Below, one piece after another: positions 44,873-53,146 of a DNA stretch of 64,000 bases. The translations under genes were made by a program, and so were the position numbers. Each line of letters starts with the position of its first letter. The stretch's first letter is position 1. Origin of the DNA: Conexibacter sp. SYSU D00693 (GTDB lineage Bacteria; Actinomycetota; Thermoleophilia; Solirubrobacterales; Solirubrobacteraceae); the NCBI RefSeq assembly GCF_017084525.1, contig NZ_CP070950.1, forward strand, positions 1,488,001-1,552,000. Reading direction: 5' to 3'. Below the pieces are notes generated by a model. That model searched no databases and was not told the origin of the DNA. It saw only the letters and a list, made by a program, of their open reading frames with translations.

Positions 44873-45154
44873 GTGGACCTCTCCGTCATCACCACCATCG
44901 CCCAGGCGGGCGCTGAGCTCGAGGCCGCCGGCGGCGACGCGGGCAAGGCGATCGCGCTGGGTCTGGGCGGCGGCCTGGGCGCCGCGGGCGCCGGCGTCGG
45001 CATCGGCTACATCTTCGGCAAGGTCATCGAGTCGGTGACCCGCCAGCCGGAGATGCGCGACGAGATCACCGGCATCCAGTGGCTGGGCTTCGCGCTCACC
45101 GAGGCGTGCGTGTTCTACGGCCTCGTGGCCGGCCTGCTCGCCTTCTTCCTCTAG
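44873..45154 (+). CDS. atpE: ATP synthase F0 subunit c, orphan
   Basis: 93 residues from GTG 44873, with a strong AGGAGG ribosome site four bases upstream. Two long helices with the glycine-rich first helix (LGLGGGLGAAGAGVGIGYIF), the polar loop VTRQPEMRDEI and the second helix FALTEACVFYGLVAGLLAFF holding the essential glutamate. This is the rotor subunit c of the proton-driven F-type ATP synthase. None of the other F0F1 genes (atpB, F, H, A, G, D, C) is near, which is unusual because atpE normally lies inside the atp operon. An N-terminal extension of about 20 residues precedes helix 1. Confidence 0.9.
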   Translation: MDLSVITTIAQAGAELEAAGGDAGKAIALGLGGGLGAAGAGVGIGYIFGKVIESVTRQPEMRDEITGIQWLGFALTEACVFYGLVAGLLAFFL

Positions 45155-45193
45155 CCCTGCGGGGCGTGCCGCGGGCCGGGTACGGTCCGCGGC

Positions 45194-46444
45194 GTGCCTC
45201 CCGCCAAGCGCCAGTCCCAGCCCGAGCACGAGCACGACGTCGTCGTCTTCGGCGCGACCGGGTTCGTGGGCAGGCTCACGGCCACGTACCTCGTCGAGCA
45301 CGCGCCGGAGGGCACGCGGATCGCGCTGGGCGGCCGGTCGCGGTCCAAGCTCGAGCGGGTGCGCGAGGAGCTCGGTCCTGCCGCCGCCCAGCTCCCGCTC
45401 GTCGAGGCCGACAGCCAGGACGACGAGGCACTGGCGCGGATGGTGGCGTCGACGCGCGCGGTGGCGACGACCGTCGGCCCGTACCACGCGTACGGCATGC
45501 CGCTGCTGCAGGCGTGCGCGGCGGCGGGGACGCACTACGCGGACCTCACCGGCGAGGTGCTGTTCATGCGCCGCGCGATCGACACCGCACACGACAAGGC
45601 GATGGCCAGCGGCGCGCGCATCGTGCACACCTGCGGGTTCGACTCGATCCCGTCGGACCTCGGGGTCCTGCTCCTGCACGAGGCGGCGCGCGACCGCGGG
45701 CTGGGCGAGCTCGGCGAGACGACGTTCGTCCTGCGGCGCACGCGCGGGGGCTTCAGCGGCGGGACCATCGCGTCGATGAAGGGCCAGGTCGACGAGGCCC
45801 GTCGCGACCAGGCGGCCCGGCGGCTGATGCTCGATCCCCACGGCCTCTCCCCCGACCGGTCCGCCGAGCCCGACAACGGCGAGCGCGACCCGATGGGCGT
45901 CGTGCGCGACGACGAGCTCGGCGGGTGGCTGGCGCCGTTCGTCATGGGCTCGGTCAACTCGCGCGTCGTGCGGCGCTCGAACGCGCTGCAGGGCCATGCC
46001 TACGGGCGCGGGCTGCGCTACCGGGAGCTCATGCTCGGGGGCGCCGGGCCGGTCGGGGCGGCGCGGGCCGGCGCGATCGCGGCGGCGATCCCGGCGATGT
46101 TCGGCGGCCTGGCGATCCCGCCGACGCGCATGCTGCTGGACCGGCTGCTGCCCGACCCGGGTGAAGGCCCGAGCGAGCGCAGCCGCGAGCGCGGGTTCTT
46201 CGAGATCGACGTCCACACGCGCACGACGGGCGGCGAGCACCTGCGCTGCCGCGTCGCCGCGCAGGGCGATCCCGGCTACAAGGCGACCGCCGTGATGCTC
46301 GGCGAGAGCGCGCTGGCCCTGGCGCTCGACGAGGCGTCGCTCCCCGACGCCGCAGGCGTGCTCACGCCGGCGACGGCGATGGGCGACGTGCTCGTCGACC
46401 GGCTGCGAGCGGCCGGCCACACGTACGTCGTGGCGACGGGCTGA
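45194..46444 (+). CDS. Saccharopine dehydrogenase-like / trans-acting enoyl reductase family oxidoreductase
   Basis: 416 residues from GTG 45194. The N-terminal Rossmann motif VVVFGATGFVGRLTATYL binds NAD(P). AVATTVGPYHAYGMPLLQAC, THYADLTGEVLFMRRAI and VHTCGFDSIPSDLGVLLLHE are characteristic of the mycobacterial Rv2449c/Rv2953 group, some members of which reduce enoyl groups in lipid synthesis. Substrate unknown. TACGGT (45181-45186) ends seven bases before the start. Confidence 0.85.
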   Translation: MPPAKRQSQPEHEHDVVVFGATGFVGRLTATYLVEHAPEGTRIALGGRSRSKLERVREELGPAAAQLPLVEADSQDDEALARMVASTRAVATTVGPYHAYGMPLLQACAAAGTHYADLTGEVLFMRRAIDTAHDKAMASGARIVHTCGFDSIPSDLGVLLLHEAARDRGLGELGETTFVLRRTRGGFSGGTIASMKGQVDEARRDQAARRLMLDPHGLSPDRSAEPDNGERDPMGVVRDDELGGWLAPFVMGSVNSRVVRRSNALQGHAYGRGLRYRELMLGGAGPVGAARAGAIAAAIPAMFGGLAIPPTRMLLDRLLPDPGEGPSERSRERGFFEIDVHTRTTGGEHLRCRVAAQGDPGYKATAVMLGESALALALDEASLPDAAGVLTPATAMGDVLVDRLRAAGHTYVVATG

Positions 46445-46672
46445 GCGGGCTCGAACGGGTTCGAACCCACGACCCGCGGGGCGGCGGACGGTTGCACCGT
46501 GCGCCGTCCTCCCCTACCGTCGTCGGTCCTGATGGTCGTCCACCTGCGCATGGAGCTGGTCGCGTCCACCGCCCCGAAGACGGGCGCGGTCGCGGCTGCG
46601 TGCACGGGTCGACCGTCGGCGCGTCAGCGGATCAGCGACCCCTCCTCGGGCGTCTAGCGGGAGCGCCGGTCC
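46445..46672 (+). other. Intergenic region with a possible 41-codon leaderless ORF
   Basis: 228 bases without an assured gene. TACCGT (46515-46520) is 11 bases before an ATG at 46532 that opens a 41-codon frame ending at 46657 (MVVHLRMELVASTAPKTGAV and on). There is no homology I can name, so coding is uncertain. The palindrome GGGTTCGAACCC near 46458 looks like a tRNA T-arm but has no tRNA around it. Confidence 0.35.
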
Positions 46673-47818
46673 ATGGCTCCCGCGACGTTCGCGGGAGCCG
46701 CTTCGGCCACGGCCCGGAAGGGGCGTGGCGGGTGGGACCGCGACGCAGTCATCTCAGCGATCCAGGAGTGGGTCGCCACCTACGGCGAGCCGCCGCGTGC
46801 GGCCGACTGGAACCCGTCCTCGGCCAAGTGGTCCGGGCAGCTGTGGCGTGTCGAGCGCTACCGCGCCGGCCGGGCCGACGGGTCGTCCTGGCCTGCCCTG
46901 AACTCCGCCAAGCGGCCCTTCGGCGGGTCACTCGGGGCGGCGATCCGGGCGGCCGGGTTCGAGCCGGCCAGGCCGGGGCCGCGCCGGCGCACCGACGTCG
47001 ACGTCGCGCAGGCCGACCGGGCCCAGATGGACCCGGAGGCGCGCGCCATGCTGCGGGCGGCGCTCGCGAGCGCGCGGGAGGCCGAGGGCCGCGTCGCGCG
47101 GCTCGAGGCGGCCCTGGAGCGCGAGCGCGAGCGGGCCGCGTCGGCGCCGCCGAAGGTCGTCCGCGAGCGCGTGGTCGACCAGGCGGCGGTGACGCGGGCC
47201 CAGCGCCGGGCGGCGAAGGCCGACGAGCGTGCCGCGGCGGCCGTCCGCGACGCCCGCGAGCAGGTCGCGGGCGCGCGGATGGACGCGGCGGAGGCCCGCG
47301 CGGCGGCCGGCCGGCTGGCGGCGCGGCTCGAGCGGGCCGAGGCGACGATCGGGACGCTGCGCGGCGAGCGCCGGGAGCTGGCCGCCGAGGCCGCGCGCCT
47401 CGGCGACCGGCTCGTGGCGGCGCAGCGGCTGCTCGACGCCGCCCGCGAGGCGGCGCGGTCGCAGACCGCGCGCGTCGAGGTGGTGACGGTCCGCGAGGAG
47501 GCGCCGGAGGCGGCGGAGCTGCGCGACGCCCTCGCGGAGGCCGCGCGCTGCCGGCGCGTGGCCGAGGCGGCCGAGCTGCGAGCGGCCCGCGCCGAGCGCG
47601 AGCTGCGCGAGACGGTCGCGCTCGTCCGCGGCGAGGCCCGCCGGCTCACCCCCGCGGAGCTCGCCGACCTCCGCGCCTCCGGCCCCGCCGGCCCGGCCGT
47701 CCTCGCCCGCGCCCTCAAGGCCCTGGCGAGCGTCCGCGCCTCCGGCGGCACCGCCGACCTCCGCGCCGCCCTCCGTGCCGTCGCGGAGGCCGCGGTCACC
47801 TGGCAGGAGCGCCTGTGA
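46673..47818 (+). CDS. HNH-associated repeat protein with long coiled coil
   Basis: 381 residues. Residues 18-100 hold a tryptophan-marked module: GGWDRDAVISAIQEWVATYG, EPPRAADWNPSSAKWSG, WPALNSAKRPFGGSLGAAIR, AAGFEPARPG. This is the homing-endonuclease-associated repeat type thought to bind DNA. From about residue 115 to 330 the sequence is a nearly unbroken coiled coil rich in Ala, Arg and Glu (REAEGRVARLEAALERERER). No nuclease residues are present. A DNA-binding head with a dimerising rod suggests a chromosome-organising or scaffold protein, but that is inference. Confidence 0.72.
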   Translation: MAPATFAGAASATARKGRGGWDRDAVISAIQEWVATYGEPPRAADWNPSSAKWSGQLWRVERYRAGRADGSSWPALNSAKRPFGGSLGAAIRAAGFEPARPGPRRRTDVDVAQADRAQMDPEARAMLRAALASAREAEGRVARLEAALERERERAASAPPKVVRERVVDQAAVTRAQRRAAKADERAAAAVRDAREQVAGARMDAAEARAAAGRLAARLERAEATIGTLRGERRELAAEAARLGDRLVAAQRLLDAAREAARSQTARVEVVTVREEAPEAAELRDALAEAARCRRVAEAAELRAARAERELRETVALVRGEARRLTPAELADLRASGPAGPAVLARALKALASVRASGGTADLRAALRAVAEAAVTWQERL

Positions 47819-47820
47819 GC

Positions 47821-47853
47821 GTGCGAAGAAGGGGACAGTCCCCTTCTTCGCAC
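47821..47853. repeat. REP-like hairpin, copy 1
   Basis: GTGCGAAGAAGGGGA and its exact complement around CAG: a 15-bp stem just after the coiled-coil gene. Its core GAAGAAGGGG is shared with the second hairpin 66 bases later. Confidence 0.75.
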
Positions 47854-47918
47854 GCCACGCGATCCCCGCGCTGTGCAGGCACTTCGTGAGCGGCGGTCGA
47901 CGACCGCGGGGAGGGTTG

Positions 47919-47951
47919 GTGAGAAGAAGGGGTCAGGCCCCTGCTTCTCAC
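47919..47951. repeat. REP-like hairpin, copy 2
   Basis: GTGAGAAGAAGGGG and CCCCTGCTTCTCAC around TCAGG, 14 pairs with one mismatch. It ends immediately before the rtcB stop codon, so this or copy 1 could terminate either converging gene. Confidence 0.72.
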
Positions 47952-47953
47952 GG

Positions 47954-49150
47954 TCAGTCCTTGTAGGGGTCGCGGACGTCGGGGCCGGCCATGGCGACGC
48001 CGATGGGCGTGAGGCGGTGGAGGACCTCGATGGTCGGGCCGTGGGCGGCGAGGACGGCGTCCAGGCGCTTGTAGGCGTCGGGGGCCTCGTCGGCGTCGCC
48101 GCCGCGCAGCTCGACGCCCTGCCCGGCGAGGTCGCGGCGGACGGCGGGGAAGTCGATGAGGCCGCCGATCCGGCCGCCGCCCTTGACGCGCCTGCCCGCC
48201 GCCTGGCGGCGCGACATCACGCGCCCGGCGCCGTGGACCGTGGAGTGCAGGAGCTCGGCGCCCGCCGGGTCGTCGGTGCCGCGCAGGACCACCGACGGCT
48301 CGCCCATCGTGGCGCCGACGAAGCCCTCCTGGCCCGGGAACGCCGGCGTGCAGCCCTTGCGGACGACCCACACGTCAGTGCCGTGGTGGCGCTCGCGCCA
48401 GGCGAAGTTGTGGTGGTTGTGGACCTCGTAGGTCGCGCGCGCTCCGAGCACGTCGAGGACCCGGTCGACGACGACGTCGCGGCCGGCGTACGCGTAGGCG
48501 CCCGCGAGCTCCATCGCCCCGACGTAGGCCTGGCCCAGCTCGGAGTCGACGTGCAGGAGGACCGGCGGCGCGTCCATCGCGCCGTCCGGCGCGCGGTCGT
48601 CGAAGCGCCGCCCCGCGGCCAGCGCGAGGAAGCCCGACGCCGTCCGGTGGCCGAAGCCGCGCGAGCCGAAGTGCACGCCGACCCACACGAGGCCGTCGTC
48701 GCCCGCGAACAGGTCGACGTAGTGGTTGCCGGCGCCGACGGTGCCGAGCTGCTTGCGCGCCAGGCCGGCGAGCTTGCGCTGCGGCGCGAAGTCCGTCTGC
48801 GCGATGCGGTCGAGGACCGGGTGGTCGACGGGCTCGTCGTTGTGCCGGCCCACGCCGAACGACACGCGCTCGACGATCGTGTCCATGATCCGCGGGAGCT
48901 CCGCCCGGACCTCGTCGACGCGCAGCTCGGTGCGCACCGCCTTGTTGCCGCACCCGATGTCGTAGCCCACCCCGGACGGCGAGATGTGGTCCGGGTAGGC
49001 GACCGCCCCGCCGATCGGCTGCGAGTAGCCGACATGGCCGTCGGCGCACAGGACGCCCGCCACCGCGCCGCCCGCCTCGGCGCAGCGGCGCAGCTGGGCG
49101 ACCGCGCGCTCGTCGACGTCGCCGCGGACGGTGATCGGCGTCTGGGCCAT
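47954..49150 (-). CDS. rtcB: RtcB family RNA ligase
   Basis: 398 residues from ATG 49150. RtcB joins RNA 2',3'-cyclic phosphate ends to 5'-OH ends using GTP and Mn2+. Metal ligands appear in YDIGCGNKAV, GTVGAGNHYVD, HFGSRGFGH and the HNHHNFAW block. The guanylated histidine lies in LLHSTVHGAGRVMSR. No archease or RtcR is adjacent, so it is a stand-alone copy for RNA repair or tRNA healing. Divergent from the serine protease gene by about 110 bases. Confidence 0.93.
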   Translation of the reverse strand: MAQTPITVRGDVDERAVAQLRRCAEAGGAVAGVLCADGHVGYSQPIGGAVAYPDHISPSGVGYDIGCGNKAVRTELRVDEVRAELPRIMDTIVERVSFGVGRHNDEPVDHPVLDRIAQTDFAPQRKLAGLARKQLGTVGAGNHYVDLFAGDDGLVWVGVHFGSRGFGHRTASGFLALAAGRRFDDRAPDGAMDAPPVLLHVDSELGQAYVGAMELAGAYAYAGRDVVVDRVLDVLGARATYEVHNHHNFAWRERHHGTDVWVVRKGCTPAFPGQEGFVGATMGEPSVVLRGTDDPAGAELLHSTVHGAGRVMSRRQAAGRRVKGGGRIGGLIDFPAVRRDLAGQGVELRGGDADEAPDAYKRLDAVLAAHGPTIEVLHRLTPIGVAMAGPDVRDPYKD

Positions 49151-49259
49151 CACCGCGGATGGTGCCCGACGTGCAGCGTCAAGGACCCGCCGCGTCGAGG
49201 GCGAAGGGAGCGCGGTGCCCGCCGGTTCGACCCTGCCCCGCGCCGGGCACGTCCGTCGC

Positions 49260-50279
49260 GTGATCCGACGGCTGCCGGCGCTCGCCGCCCTGATGAGCGC
49301 CACGCTGGCGACCGCCGCCCCGCCGGCCGGCGCGCAGTCGTCGTTCAGCCGCTGCCCGGACGTCGATGGCCTGCAGCTCGTCGAGGCCGCCCGCGCGTCC
49401 TGCGACGACGTCCGGGCGGTCGCGGCTGCCGTGGGCGCCGCCCCGGTCTCGCGAGCCACCGCAACGCTGACCGCCGCGGGCTGGACGCCGCTGCGGGCCC
49501 GGACCGTCCCGCGCAGCCGGCCCACAGTCCACGACCTCCTCGCCCTCCGCGGCCGCGCCGTCCTGCGCGTTCGCCGCACCGGCCACGCACCGGACGTCGA
49601 CAGCTGGGAGGCGGGCCGTGAGCTCATCTTCGCGCGCGGGACGATCGTCGGCGGCCGCCCGATCCCCCGCGACGCCGCGGCCTGCACGTCGGCCTTCCTC
49701 ATCCGCCTCGGCGGCCGGCTTGCGGGCCTCAGCGCCGCCCACTGCGGGGGCCTGCGCCGCGACGGCACGGTGCAGCGCCGCAACGCCGCGATGCGCCGGC
49801 CGCCCGCTGCCGGGATCGTCCTCGGCCGCGTGCTGCGCATCCTCACCCGGCGCGCGCCCGTCGACGCGCTGGTCCTCCCCGTCCCCCGCGGCACCGGCCG
49901 CGGCGCCGCGCCCGTCGTGGACCGCGGCCTCTCACGTCCGCCGTGGGTCGTCACCGGCAGCGCCCGGGCCCTCCCCGGCCGCGCCGTGTGCTTCACCGGG
50001 CGCACCAGCGGCATCGACCAGTGCGGGCGCCTGCGCGGCCCCGGCGCCAGCGGCGCCGAGACGCTGCTCTCGGTCCAGGCGGGCCTCGTCGTGCGGTGCA
50101 CCACCATCCGCGCCCGCCAGGGCGACAGCGGCGGCCCCGTCTACACCCGCCCCGCCGCGGACGGGACCGTCAGGGCGGTGGGCATCGTGACGCTCGTCGT
50201 CGGCGAGCGCTCGCGGATGTGCTTCACGCCCGTCGGTCCGGCGCTGCGCCGGCTCGACGCGACGGTCGCGACGGGCTAG
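49260..50279 (+). CDS. Secreted trypsin-like serine protease (S1 fold)
   Basis: 339 residues from GTG 49260, which places a signal peptide (IRRLPALAALMSATLATAAP) at the front; the frame is open further upstream. A 130-residue pro-like region (CPDVDGLQLVEAARASCDDV and on) precedes the protease. The triad is His in GLSAAHCGG, Asp in APVDALVLP and Ser in RQGDSGGPVY. Cysteine pairs are present as in exported S1 enzymes. The N-terminal region may act as an inhibitory propeptide, like those of actinobacterial alpha-lytic-type proteases. Confidence 0.82.
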   Translation: MIRRLPALAALMSATLATAAPPAGAQSSFSRCPDVDGLQLVEAARASCDDVRAVAAAVGAAPVSRATATLTAAGWTPLRARTVPRSRPTVHDLLALRGRAVLRVRRTGHAPDVDSWEAGRELIFARGTIVGGRPIPRDAAACTSAFLIRLGGRLAGLSAAHCGGLRRDGTVQRRNAAMRRPPAAGIVLGRVLRILTRRAPVDALVLPVPRGTGRGAAPVVDRGLSRPPWVVTGSARALPGRAVCFTGRTSGIDQCGRLRGPGASGAETLLSVQAGLVVRCTTIRARQGDSGGPVYTRPAADGTVRAVGIVTLVVGERSRMCFTPVGPALRRLDATVATG

Positions 50280-50306
50280 CGCGCGCCGCGTACGATCCGC
50301 GCCGGC

Positions 50307-51098
50307 GTGCGCCAGACGACCCCCTTGCACCGCGGCGGCGCCGGTGAGCCGCTCGTCCTCCTGCACGGCTTCACCGCCTCGTGGCGGACGTGGGAGCTCG
50401 TCCTCCCCGCCCTCGAGCGCCGCCACGACGTCCTCGCCCCCACGCTGCTCGGCCACGCCGGCGGCCCGCCCCTGCCCGAGGACCCCACCGCCACCTCCGT
50501 GGTGGACGCGGCGGAGCGCGCGATGGACGAGGCGGGGCTCGAGACCGCGCACCTCGTCGGCAACTCGCTCGGCGGCTTCGTCGCCCTCGCGCTCGCCGCC
50601 CGCGGCCGGGCGCGCACCGTCGTCGCCCTCGCCCCCGCCGGTGGCTGGGCGCCCGGCGACCCGGACTACGCCGAGATGCTGCAGTACTTCGCGACGATGC
50701 ACGAGCAGACGGTCGCCGCCGCCCCGCACGCCGACCAGCTCATGGCCACGCGAGAAGGGCGAAGGCTGGCGACCGCGTCGATCACCGTGCAGTTCGAGCA
50801 CCTGCCGGCAGAGCTCCTCGCCGACCAGCTGCGCGCCGCCGCGCAGGCCGCCGCGCCCGAGATGCTCGCCACGGTCGCCGGCGGCTACCCCGAGCTCGAC
50901 GCCGCCGCCATCACCTGCCCCGTGCGCATCGTCTGGGGCACCGACGACCAGCTCCTGCGCTGGCCGACGGCCGCCGTGCGCTTCCGCGAGGACTGGCTGC
51001 CGCACGCCGACTGGGTCGTGCTCGACGGCGTCGGCCACTGCCCGCAGCTCGACGTCCCGCTCGAGACGGCCCAGCTCGTCCTCGGCTTCACGACCTGA
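50307..51098 (+). CDS. Alpha/beta hydrolase
   Basis: 263 residues from GTG 50307. LVLLHGFTASWRTWELVLP gives the oxyanion loop, LVGNSLGGFVALALA the nucleophile elbow (GNSLGG), RIVWGTDDQLLRW the acid region and LDGVGHCPQLDVP the histidine. Family members hydrolyse esters, C-C bonds or epoxides; nothing here fixes the substrate. TACGAT (50291-50296) lies ten bases upstream. Confidence 0.88.
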   Translation: MRQTTPLHRGGAGEPLVLLHGFTASWRTWELVLPALERRHDVLAPTLLGHAGGPPLPEDPTATSVVDAAERAMDEAGLETAHLVGNSLGGFVALALAARGRARTVVALAPAGGWAPGDPDYAEMLQYFATMHEQTVAAAPHADQLMATREGRRLATASITVQFEHLPAELLADQLRAAAQAAAPEMLATVAGGYPELDAAAITCPVRIVWGTDDQLLRWPTAAVRFREDWLPHADWVVLDGVGHCPQLDVPLETAQLVLGFTT

Positions 51099-51142
51099 TC
51101 GCCGGTCGGGAGGCGCGCGCGAGCGCCGGTAGGGTCGCGGCC

Positions 51143-51790
51143 ATGCGCCACCTCCGCGCCGCGCTGCTCGCGTCCGTCGTCGTGCTGGCCACCGGCTGCG
51201 GCGACGACGGTGGCGACGCCGCGAGCACCACGCCGACGGTCGCGGGACCGACGCAGTCGACCCCCGTCACCCCGCCGCCGGCCACCACGACGGTGACCCC
51301 CGGCACCGAGACGGGCGACGCGCCCGCTCCGGTCCCCGAGGCCCGTCGCGCCTTCGTCGCCCAGGTCGACGCGTTCTGCCGCGACGCCAACCGCGAGGCC
51401 GTGGCGCTCAACCGCCGCATCGCGCAGGCGCAGCGGGGCGTCACCGACCAGGTCGCGTTCCTGGGGCGGATCGCCCCGATCCTGGACGAGGCGGCGCGGA
51501 TCGAGCGCCGCCACCTGCGCAGCTTCGAGCGCTTCGAGCCGCCGTCCGCCGACGCCGCCGGATGGCGCTCCATCCTCGCCGACGCCCGCCGGCAGGTCCG
51601 CCTCATGGGCGACCTCGCCGCCGAGGCCGCCGATCGCGACGTCGCGCGGTTCGTCGCGGTGAACACCGAGCTCCAGCAGCTCGCCGGCCGCCGCCGGGCG
51701 CAGGCCCGCGCGTTCGGGCTGCGTGCGTGCGGCGGCGTCGCCGCGACCGAGCGCCCGCAGTCCGGCGGCGAGCGCCAGGAGATGGGCTAG
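51143..51790 (+). CDS. Lipoprotein of unknown function
   Basis: 215 residues. Lipobox LATGC gives a lipid-modified cysteine at residue 19. A Thr/Pro-rich linker (about residues 28-60) carries a helical domain: FVAQVDAFCRDANREAVALN, DQVAFLGRIAPILDEAARIE and ASSAADAAG-type loops. One cysteine pair (AFCRD, RACGG). TAGGGT (51130-51135) ends seven bases before the ATG. It shares the CTAG stop tetranucleotide with the GDPD gene. Confidence 0.75.
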   Translation: MRHLRAALLASVVVLATGCGDDGGDAASTTPTVAGPTQSTPVTPPPATTTVTPGTETGDAPAPVPEARRAFVAQVDAFCRDANREAVALNRRIAQAQRGVTDQVAFLGRIAPILDEAARIERRHLRSFERFEPPSADAAGWRSILADARRQVRLMGDLAAEAADRDVARFVAVNTELQQLAGRRRAQARAFGLRACGGVAATERPQSGGERQEMG

Positions 51791-53097
51791 CGCCGCAGCG
51801 TGACCCGCCGGACGCGGTCGCGGCGCTGGCCGTCGACCCGCGCGGCCGCGGTCGCCGCGAGCTTGCCGCCGCGACGCACGCGCCGCGCCGCCGCCTTCGG
51901 GACGCGCAGCTCGACGCGCGTCTCGCGCACGCCGTAGGGGAAGAGGAACGGCGCGGAGCCGTAGCGCGCCTTCGAGCGTCCCGGCCCGCGCAGCGCCGCG
52001 CGCCCGCCGCACGCGACCCGGACGTCGGGCTCGGCGCGTGCGATCGTGAGCGTCACCCGGCCGCCGGCGACCGGGCTGATCTGGCGGACCCGGGCGACGC
52101 ACGTGGCCGCCGCGTGCCGCGCTCCGCCGCCGCAGTGGTTCGGGTTGCCGGCGGGCCGCGGCGTCCCGCGCCGGCACAGGACCGCCTCGAGCGCCCGTGG
52201 CTTGGCGGGCATGAGCCCGTCGACGCCCATGTCGAGCATCCGCTCGTACACGCGCTCGGACTCCTCCTGGCCGCTGAACCACACGTGCACCCCGAAGCCC
52301 TGGGCGTGGGCGCGGCGCACGAAGTCCGGGGTCATGATCGGGATGCCGCTGTAGACCGGCGGCACCTGCAGCGCCTGCGTCCCGGCCGGCGCGAGGCCCG
52401 CGGCGACGAAGGTGACCATGCCGACGATGCCCGGGGCGACGTCGATCTGCGGCAGGGCCGCGTGGAAGCGGTCGACCGCGTCCTGGTTGAACGAGACGAC
52501 CACCAGCGGCGGATGCGGCACGCGCTTGAGCAGCGCCACGAGCAGGTCGGCGTTGCGCAGGAACGAGTCGGTGTCCGCGTCGCTGCGGCCCTTGATCTCG
52601 ATGTTCGTCGGGATGTCGGGGAACGCGCGGAGGACCTCCTCCAGCGTCGGGATCCGGAAGTCGTCGGGCGTGTAGCCCGGCGGCGGCGCCTTGTCGCCCG
52701 TGCGCACGCCGCGCAGCGGGTAGTCGCCCGCGGGCCGGTCGGCGGCGGTGCCCTTGCCCGGCACGAAGTTGAAGGCGGCGTCGAGCCGCTGCACCTCGGC
52801 GAGCGTCATGTCGTAGACCGACCGCGCCACGCCGGTGGTGCGCGCCACGCTCTGGTCGTGCAGGACCACGAGGTGGCCGTCCTTGGTCGGCTGCACGTCG
52901 AGCTCGAGCATGTCGGCGCCCAGCGCGAGCGACTCGCGGAACGCGTACATCGTCCCCGACGGGTGCTCGGCCTCGCCGCCCTGGTGGGTCATGTTCAGCA
53001 CGCGCCGCTCGGTCCACTGGCCGGCGTGCGCCGCGGGCACGGCACCGGCCAGGACGCAGAGCAGGGCGAGGCTGAGGACGAGGCGTGCGCGACCCAT
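51787..53097 (-). CDS. Secreted glycerophosphodiester phosphodiesterase
   Basis: 436 residues with a signal peptide ending AVPAAHA. The GDPD TIM barrel shows MTHQGGEAEHPSGTMYAFRE, the metal and catalytic site DMLELDVQPTKDGHLVVLHD, and TNIEIKGRSD. It hydrolyses glycerophosphodiesters to glycerol-3-phosphate outside the cell, recovering phosphate and carbon. About 115 C-terminal residues after the barrel form an extra beta-rich domain (VARVRQISPVAGGRVTLTIA) of unknown role. Confidence 0.88.
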   Translation of the reverse strand: MGRARLVLSLALLCVLAGAVPAAHAGQWTERRVLNMTHQGGEAEHPSGTMYAFRESLALGADMLELDVQPTKDGHLVVLHDQSVARTTGVARSVYDMTLAEVQRLDAAFNFVPGKGTAADRPAGDYPLRGVRTGDKAPPPGYTPDDFRIPTLEEVLRAFPDIPTNIEIKGRSDADTDSFLRNADLLVALLKRVPHPPLVVVSFNQDAVDRFHAALPQIDVAPGIVGMVTFVAAGLAPAGTQALQVPPVYSGIPIMTPDFVRRAHAQGFGVHVWFSGQEESERVYERMLDMGVDGLMPAKPRALEAVLCRRGTPRPAGNPNHCGGGARHAAATCVARVRQISPVAGGRVTLTIARAEPDVRVACGGRAALRGPGRSKARYGSAPFLFPYGVRETRVELRVPKAAARRVRRGGKLAATAAARVDGQRRDRVRRVTLRR

Positions 53098-53146
53098 GGG
53101 GCCCGGCAGGATGGCTGAAGCGGCCGGACGGTGCGACGATCCCGCC

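Noticed and set aside
46450-46470. GGGTTCGAACCC as a tRNA remnant or attachment site
   Set aside because: Only a T-arm-like palindrome is present; no acceptor, anticodon arm or matching direct repeat was found nearby.
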